Source: 2-12-FULL-60-19 sp041483675
Lineage (GTDB): Bacteria; Desulfobacterota; Binatia; UBA9968
Reading direction: 5' to 3'
DNA: 18,520 nucleotides
NCBI GenBank assembly: GCA_041483675.1
Contig: JBGPGE010000087.1
Coordinates: forward strand, 1 to 18,520
Shown: positions 14,181-18,520 of the stretch, piece by piece
How positions within the stretch are numbered: the first letter of the stretch is position 1
How the letters are laid out: each line of letters begins with the position of its first letter
Made by a program: the position numbers and the translations under genes
The notes under the pieces: model-generated
Databases searched by the model: none
What the model was told of the DNA's origin: nothing
What the model saw: only the letters and a program-made list of their open reading frames with translations

Positions 14181-15596
14181 TTACCGCTTCAGAAAATGGC
14201 CGTACTTTGTCAGCACCTTCTCCTTGAGCTCTTTGCTCGCGCCCGAGACCGGAGGGAAGTCCTTCAGCCATTCATAGGGCCGGCAGGCGTCGATAATCGC
14301 GCGCGAGCTCAAGCCCTTCTCCGCCCTGGGGATGATCGGGTCGAGCGGCCCGCTCCAGGCGCGGCGGATGATGTCGATCGAGTTTGCCGGATCGACCCGC
14401 GTGCACATCGCCCAGAGCACGTCGTTGAAATCGGCGACGTCGATATCTTCGTCGACCACCATCACGAATCGGCTGAGATATGCCCCGGTCTGGCACTGGT
14501 TGGCGATGATCGCCGCCTGCTTGGCGTGGCCGGGATAGCGCTGCTTGATCGAGACCGCAGTGAAAAAGCGGTTCTGGTAACAGGCGACGCCTCTCACATC
14601 AGGCACGCCGGCCTTCTCGAGCGAGTCCCAGATAAAGGCGGCGCGGATCAGCGACGAGCAGTCGTCGGCCCCCGCCAGGGGACGGAACGGCGGGGCGCCG
14701 GTAATGATCGGATTGTTGCGGTGCATGAGAGAGTGGATCTGCAAGACCGGCTCTTTTCTCTCGCCGCTCGCGTAGTAGCCCGTCCATTCGCCGAACGGCC
14801 CTTCCTCTCTCATCTCGTCCGGCGAGACCTCTCCCTCGATCGCCACTTCCGCGAACGCGGGAATCGGCAGGCCGGTGAACTCGCCGCGGATCACGTCGAT
14901 AGGCGCGCCCTTGATGCCGCCCGCGTACTCCAGCTCCTGCGCGCCCCAGGGGAGCGCGCGCGAGGCGATCATGAAAAGCAGCGGGTCCTGCCCGAAGGAG
15001 ATCGCGACCTTGAGCGGCTTGCCGGCGTCGAACGATTTTTGCCGGTGAATGCGGCCGTGCTTGCCGGGAGAGATGTAGAGCGCGAGCTTGTCGCGATCGT
15101 GGACCATCACACGGTAGACGCCCATGTTGATCCAACCCTCCTCGGGGTCTTGCGTGAAGACCACATGGGCCGTCCCAATGTATCTGCCGCCGTCGCGGTC
15201 GTGCCACCTGGGGACGGGCATCTTGAGGATGTCGATCTGCTTGCCCGTAAAAACATTTTCCATCACCGGGCCGCTATCGACGTAGCGCGGCGGAATCAGC
15301 GTGGGATGGTTGAGCCGCTCTTTCCAGGCGGCGATGAAGTCGTTGCGGCCGATATCGGGGGGCAGATTGGTCGTCACCGCCGCGCGCTTGAGCGACTCGA
15401 TCATCCCGACCAGGACGCGATGGCCCGCGGGATAGTCTTTGATGTGGTCGAACAGCACGGCCGGCGACGGCGAGCTGAACTCGGCCACCTCGGTCAGGGC
15501 GCCGATCTCCAAATCCCAGTCCGCGCCGTCGATGCGCGCCAGCTCGCCGATCTCGTCCGTCTTTTGAATCCATTCCCGCAAATCCGTGTAGCTCAT
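14181..15596 (-). CDS. UbiD family (de)carboxylase (471 aa)
   Basis: A second complete UbiD-type enzyme. WINMGVYRVM (155-164) gives Asn157 and Arg162, His184 aligns with that of the other copy, Glu223 sits in EYAGGIKGAP, and EEGPFGEW (264-271) gives Glu265/Glu270; all catalytic and metal positions expected for the family are present. VVDEDIDVADF and a C-terminal IIDACRPYEW segment follow. It is clearly diverged from the 489-aa enzyme, so the two probably differ in substrate rather than being a recent duplication. The ATG has AGGAGA six bases upstream. It is followed after 25 bp by binding protein 1 and preceded, across a 59-bp palindromic repeat, by binding protein 2. Confidence 0.93.
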   Translation of the reverse strand: MSYTDLREWIQKTDEIGELARIDGADWDLEIGALTEVAEFSSPSPAVLFDHIKDYPAGHRVLVGMIESLKRAAVTTNLPPDIGRNDFIAAWKERLNHPTLIPPRYVDSGPVMENVFTGKQIDILKMPVPRWHDRDGGRYIGTAHVVFTQDPEEGWINMGVYRVMVHDRDKLALYISPGKHGRIHRQKSFDAGKPLKVAISFGQDPLLFMIASRALPWGAQELEYAGGIKGAPIDVIRGEFTGLPIPAFAEVAIEGEVSPDEMREEGPFGEWTGYYASGERKEPVLQIHSLMHRNNPIITGAPPFRPLAGADDCSSLIRAAFIWDSLEKAGVPDVRGVACYQNRFFTAVSIKQRYPGHAKQAAIIANQCQTGAYLSRFVMVVDEDIDVADFNDVLWAMCTRVDPANSIDIIRRAWSGPLDPIIPRAEKGLSSRAIIDACRPYEWLKDFPPVSGASKELKEKVLTKYGHFLKR

Positions 15597-15614
15597 GTTT
15601 TCTCCTGTGGTTGG

Positions 15615-15673
15615 TGTAGGGGCAGGCCCCTGTGCCTGCCCGCATATCGGGCGACCGGCCGGTCGCCCCTACA
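15615..15673. repeat. 59-bp TGTAGGGGC palindromic repeat
   Basis: Outer inverted repeat TGTAGGGGC (15615-15623) / GCCCCTACA (15665-15673). Inside are two hairpins: GGGCAGGC...GCCTGCCC on the left and the perfect 20-base palindrome GGGCGACCGGCCGGTCGCCC at 15649-15668. Sequences of this type (GTAGGGGC...GCCCCTAC) are scattered through many bacterial genomes. It occupies the spacer between the binding-protein stop (15679) and the UbiD start (15596), where its RNA form could limit read-through. Confidence 0.8.
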
Positions 15674-15678
15674 AATTG

Positions 15679-16800
15679 TTAGTCCAACAATTTCCGCGCC
15701 AGCTCCGCGCCCGGCTCGCGCAACTCGTTAACTTTTTTCTCCGACTGATTCTCCAACTTGTAATACTGCTCCAGCGTGATCGTGTCCTTCGCCGCCGTCA
15801 CGCCGAATTCCTTCAAGCCGTGCGTGTCCACATCCAAGCGCCGTGTGGCCTGGCCGAGCGCTTTGGAAAAAGTTTCCTGCCCTTCCTTGCTCAAGAGCCA
15901 GTTGGTGAAAACTCTGGTCGCGTTCGGGTGCGGCGGATTCTTGATGATCGTGAGATGGCCGCTGCCGCCGCTCACGTACATTCCTTCACGGGGAGTGGGA
16001 AGCGGCTTGACCGGAAGCCCCGCCTTCAGGAAAGGGACGGTCGAGTAATAAGTGAGGCCTATGACGAGGCCGGTTTTTCCTTTGGCGAGATTTTCCGCGA
16101 GCAGCCGCTGGTCCCGGCCGACCTGCATTTTCTGCGCGACGAGCCTTTTCAAATAATCCTCGCCCTTGATCTCGCGCAGATACGACCACATCGAGGCGCC
16201 CGAGCCGGGCGTGCGCGGATCGAGGATGGCGATTTTTCCCTGCCATTTGGAATTCAGCAGATCGTCGAAAGAGCGGATCTCTTCCGGCTTCACGAGTTCG
16301 CTGTTATACCACACGCTTTCGGTCTGATAGGCCTGGAAAGCATAGATGAAGCGCTTTGCGTTGTCGATCCAGATATGACCGCCCCACCAGTTCTTTGGGT
16401 CCTTGACCTCCGGGAGAATGAACCACGGCTCGATCGGCTCGAGAATTTTTTCCGGCAACATGCCCGTGACGATCGACTCGCTGCCGCCGATGTGAATGTC
16501 GAAGTAACTGATGCCGGCTTTGCTCTCGTCGACGATCTTCCTCACCACCGACGTGCCGCGGGCCGGGACCGACTCTATGACGAACCCGAAGCGCCGTTTG
16601 AAGCCCTCCTCCAGCGCCGGGCGAAGTTCAGCCGATGCCGGGATCGAGATGACGACTTTGCCTTCCTTCTTTGCCAACTCGACCGCTCTGTTCCATTCTA
16701 CTTGCCAGGCGGGCTTTGCGGCCTGCGCAAAAACCGGGGCCGTTGACGTCAATTCCAGCGCGACGAAAAACGCCGTCAGAAGATAAAATAGTTTAGTCAC
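15679..16800 (-). CDS. Periplasmic ABC-type solute-binding protein (paralogue 2)
   Basis: A 373-residue exported protein with a Sec signal peptide (MTKLFYLLTAFFVALELTST) and likely cleavage after VFA at residue 25. It aligns with paralogue 1 over the whole mature length: YFDIHIGG, EVKDPKNWWGGHIWIDNAKR, EIRSFDDLLNSKWQGKI, SKEGQETFSKALGQATRRLD and LEQYYKLENQSEKKV. It has diverged mainly in the stretch after KGKTGLVIG, the expected pocket side. The start is GTG (16800) with AGGAAGA 13 bases upstream. The 90-bp repeat lies in the 187 bp upstream gap, so a promoter could be there. As with paralogue 1, transporter partners are missing locally. Confidence 0.9.
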   Translation of the reverse strand: MTKLFYLLTAFFVALELTSTAPVFAQAAKPAWQVEWNRAVELAKKEGKVVISIPASAELRPALEEGFKRRFGFVIESVPARGTSVVRKIVDESKAGISYFDIHIGGSESIVTGMLPEKILEPIEPWFILPEVKDPKNWWGGHIWIDNAKRFIYAFQAYQTESVWYNSELVKPEEIRSFDDLLNSKWQGKIAILDPRTPGSGASMWSYLREIKGEDYLKRLVAQKMQVGRDQRLLAENLAKGKTGLVIGLTYYSTVPFLKAGLPVKPLPTPREGMYVSGGSGHLTIIKNPPHPNATRVFTNWLLSKEGQETFSKALGQATRRLDVDTHGLKEFGVTAAKDTITLEQYYKLENQSEKKVNELREPGAELARKLLD

Positions 16801-16863
16801 GAGAGGTTTGTCTTCCTGGTGTCCCGTCTCAGAAGTTTACTGAAAAAATCGGTGACCCACGTT

Positions 16864-16953
16864 CGTCATTCCCGCGGAAGCGGGAATCCAGCTCCCTCAC
16901 CCCTCCTGGATTCCGGCTCTCGCCAGCCTCAGGCTGACTCGGCCGGAATGACG
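16864..16953 (-). repeat. 90-bp palindromic repeat, copy 2 (MITE/REP-like)
   Basis: Inverted copy of 8536-8625, also exactly 90 bp, nearly identical except in the central spacer. Weaker matches extend to TGGTGT at 16817 and ACACCA at 16985, with TCAGAA next to each end. This suggests a roughly 169 bp element with terminal inverted repeats. It sits between the bicupin stop (16988) and the binding-protein start (16800). Confidence 0.85.
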
Positions 16954-16987
16954 TGAGAATTAGGCAACACATTTCTGATACACCACA

Positions 16988-18100
16988 CTAAATCCCCGCG
17001 TAAACCACCGGCGGCATCTCCATGGAGACGGCGGTGGTACTGAGCGCCGCCTCGTAGTCGCGGCGGATCTGCGGATCTTCGTCCTCATATTCGAGCAGCG
17101 TCCCGCCTTCGCGCGTGTTGGTGCGCACGCCCTCGCGATTCAATGCTTTGCCGATGCCGAGCAGATACTTGCCCGACTGCCCGCTGTAGCGAAACGCGAG
17201 CTGCCGCGCCTGTTCGCTCCCGGTGTTGAAATGCTGGTGAAACCAGCCGGTCGGCGGACTCAAGACGCTGCCTTCGCGCCAATCGACTCTGACAACCTGG
17301 CTCCCGCGTTTTGTCAGGTACGGCCGCTCGCCCGCCTCCTGCGGCCACATCAGCGTGTAGCCCTCCGAGCGCAGGATCAAGAGGATCGCCCCGCCTTGAT
17401 GAAAGTGAGCCTTGTGATAACGGCCCACCGGCCATTCGGCAATGTGGCCTACGAGCGTGCTCCCGCCCATGTCGAAGGCCGTGATGCGCACGCCCGCGCC
17501 TTTGGCTTCCGAGGGATCGACCAGGGCGCTGCGCGCGTCGGCGATGAAGTTGGTCTCCCAGGAGACAAAACCGCCGCGCTCTTCTCTCTTGTCGGCGGTG
17601 ACGAAGTAGTCCGCCCGCCCGTCGAAGCGCTGGTCGAAGGCGTGATTACAGCCGAAGACAAACTCAACGTCGTGGAGCAGGTCGATCATCATCGGCGCGC
17701 TGGTGACGGCCAGAAAGAGCGCCGGCTGGCGGCTGCCGTTGTAGAGCCGATGCCAGCTGTTGAGCGGAACGGCGAATAGACTCCCTTTCTGCCACTCGAA
17801 ATGGACCTTCCCTTTGCCGTTCTCTCCCGACCAGACCTCCGTCGCGCCGTGGCCTTCGAGAATGTAGATCAGCTCTTCGTAAAGATGCCGCTCGGGATTG
17901 AGCGCCTCGCCGGGCGGTATCTCGCCCACGTACATGCCGGTGAAACCCTCCATCCCCCGGAGTTGAATAAACGCGCCACTTCCTCCGGTCCGCGCCCACG
18001 GCGCGCGGGCAAGCGCGGTCACATCTTCAACGCCGTAGGCCTCGACGGTCGGAATGCCTTCCGCTTTGATCCACTCTTCGTAGCTGGTCTCCCGCTTCAT
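16988..18100 (-). CDS. Bicupin protein, dioxygenase-like (paralogue 2)
   Basis: A 370-residue paralogue of the bicupin at 10109-11218, colinear throughout: RHLYEELIYILEGHG (71-85), GSLFAVPLNSWHRLYN, YHKAHFHQGGAILLILRSEG and GSVLSPPTGWFHQHFNTG. The same odd ligand pattern is kept: a single His in cupin 1 motif 1, and in cupin 2 an HxxHxH cluster without the usual Glu. Conservation of this pattern between clearly diverged copies argues that it is functional. The ATG at 18100 overlaps the stop codon of the upstream UbiD gene as ATGA and has AAGGGAAG just upstream; the longer frame to 18217 lies inside that gene and is rejected. Coupled translation ties the cupin directly to a UbiD enzyme. Confidence 0.85.
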   Translation of the reverse strand: MKRETSYEEWIKAEGIPTVEAYGVEDVTALARAPWARTGGSGAFIQLRGMEGFTGMYVGEIPPGEALNPERHLYEELIYILEGHGATEVWSGENGKGKVHFEWQKGSLFAVPLNSWHRLYNGSRQPALFLAVTSAPMMIDLLHDVEFVFGCNHAFDQRFDGRADYFVTADKREERGGFVSWETNFIADARSALVDPSEAKGAGVRITAFDMGGSTLVGHIAEWPVGRYHKAHFHQGGAILLILRSEGYTLMWPQEAGERPYLTKRGSQVVRVDWREGSVLSPPTGWFHQHFNTGSEQARQLAFRYSGQSGKYLLGIGKALNREGVRTNTREGGTLLEYEDEDPQIRRDYEAALSTTAVSMEMPPVVYAGI

Positions 18101-18520
18101 CGATGCTTCCCTTCGTCGTTCTTCTTTACGCTTGTCCCAAAATAATCGCCCTTCGTTATCGCTTCCGCTTGCGCGTCGTCCTCGGCGGTCCACATTCCCA
18201 GCGTGTAGCCGTGCCACGGAGTTCTAAGTTTCAGCTCAGGCAATCCTTCCTGTTGCCAAATTTCCAACGCGCGCTCCATGAAACGTTTTTTCGGCAAACC
18301 GACCGGAGGGTAGGGACCCTTGCGCGTGGCGTCGATCAACATGCCCGAGCAGCCGATCGGCGGCGGAAAGCTGCGATCCTCCGGCTTTGTCATCAACGCG
18401 TGGGCCGACGGGTCCAGCAGGGGAGAGCGTCCCGTGGTGATCTGGACGTCGCGATGGGGCTGCATGGCGAAACTCATCGCCCACATGACCATCTCGGGAT
18501 CTTTGGGATCGATGTCTTCG
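18097..18520 (-). CDS. UbiD family (de)carboxylase, C-terminal part only
   Basis: The frame is open to the right edge of the window; the visible C-terminal 140 or so residues begin EDIDPKDPEMVMWAMSFAMQ. Family marks are the (D)EDID motif followed by a V(M/L)WA helix, LLDPSA, GCSGMLIDAT, and a closing WHGYTLGMW...AITKGDY segment. It differs strongly from the other two UbiD proteins in this part, so it is a third, separate type. The active-site Glu pair lies outside the window. It overlaps the bicupin gene by 4 bp. Confidence 0.85.
   Translation of the reverse strand, partial: EDIDPKDPEMVMWAMSFAMQPHRDVQITTGRSPLLDPSAHALMTKPEDRSFPPPIGCSGMLIDATRKGPYPPVGLPKKRFMERALEIWQQEGLPELKLRTPWHGYTLGMWTAEDDAQAEAITKGDYFGTSVKKNDEGKHR

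Noticed and set aside
13980..15731. 583-codon + strand frame opposite binding protein 1 and the 471-aa UbiD
   Set aside because: It is antisense to two genes with full catalytic or signal-peptide features; its composition is Arg/Asp/His-rich low-complexity, as expected of a shadow frame. The same applies to the + frames at 13112-14227 and 15595-16746.
10010..16985. CRISPR array or tRNA/rRNA genes among the repeats
   Set aside because: Repeat copies are few, long and far apart with no regular spacers, and no tRNA cloverleaf or CCA-type arm was recognised.
18101..18217. Upstream extension of bicupin 2 to 18217
   Set aside because: It would run far into the UbiD coding sequence; the ATG at 18100 has an ATGA overlap, a ribosome site and the conserved N-terminus.

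Overview
The window looks like chromosomal DNA of an uncultured, free-living, moderately GC-rich bacterium. Sec signal peptides with AxA-type cleavage sites and the abundance of short palindromic repeats fit a Gram-negative soil or sediment lineage. Groups such as Rokubacteria, Binatota, Tectomicrobia or former Deltaproteobacteria come to mind, but no marker gene here settles this. No rRNA, tRNA, CRISPR array, integrase or complete insertion sequence was seen.

Left part (1-6665, all genes on +): the 3' end of a large secreted LamG/DUF11 repeat protein, then a surface-glycan group: a GDP-mannose 3,5-epimerase-like sugar epimerase, a GT-C (PMT/ArnT-type) membrane glycosyltransferase and a GT2 glycosyltransferase. 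Three direct copies of a roughly 130 bp repeat punctuate this group, one before the epimerase, one at the start of the membrane glycosyltransferase and one after the GT2 gene.

Middle part (6665-9987): on the minus strand, an LVIVD-repeat beta-propeller protein followed by two overlapping small genes that resemble a toxin-antitoxin-type pair, then endonuclease III (nth), with a CoA-diphosphatase-type Nudix hydrolase divergent from nth.

Right part (10109-18520, all genes on -): an unusual catabolic-looking array. In transcription order it runs UbiD (C-terminal part only, cut by the window edge), bicupin, periplasmic binding protein, UbiD, periplasmic binding protein, UbiD, bicupin. These are three prFMN-type decarboxylases, two paralogous bicupins and two paralogous orphan solute-binding proteins, with no permease, ATPase or UbiX in view. 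The likely theme is capture and (de)carboxylation, possibly followed by oxidative cleavage, of aromatic or unsaturated carboxylic acids. The substrate is unknown.

Every gap longer than 25 bp in the right array holds a palindromic element, and these are of four different families. One family (101 bp, two copies flanking a bicupin gene) shows compensated base-pair changes in its arms. Another (90 bp core) occurs as two inverted copies 8.3 kb apart.
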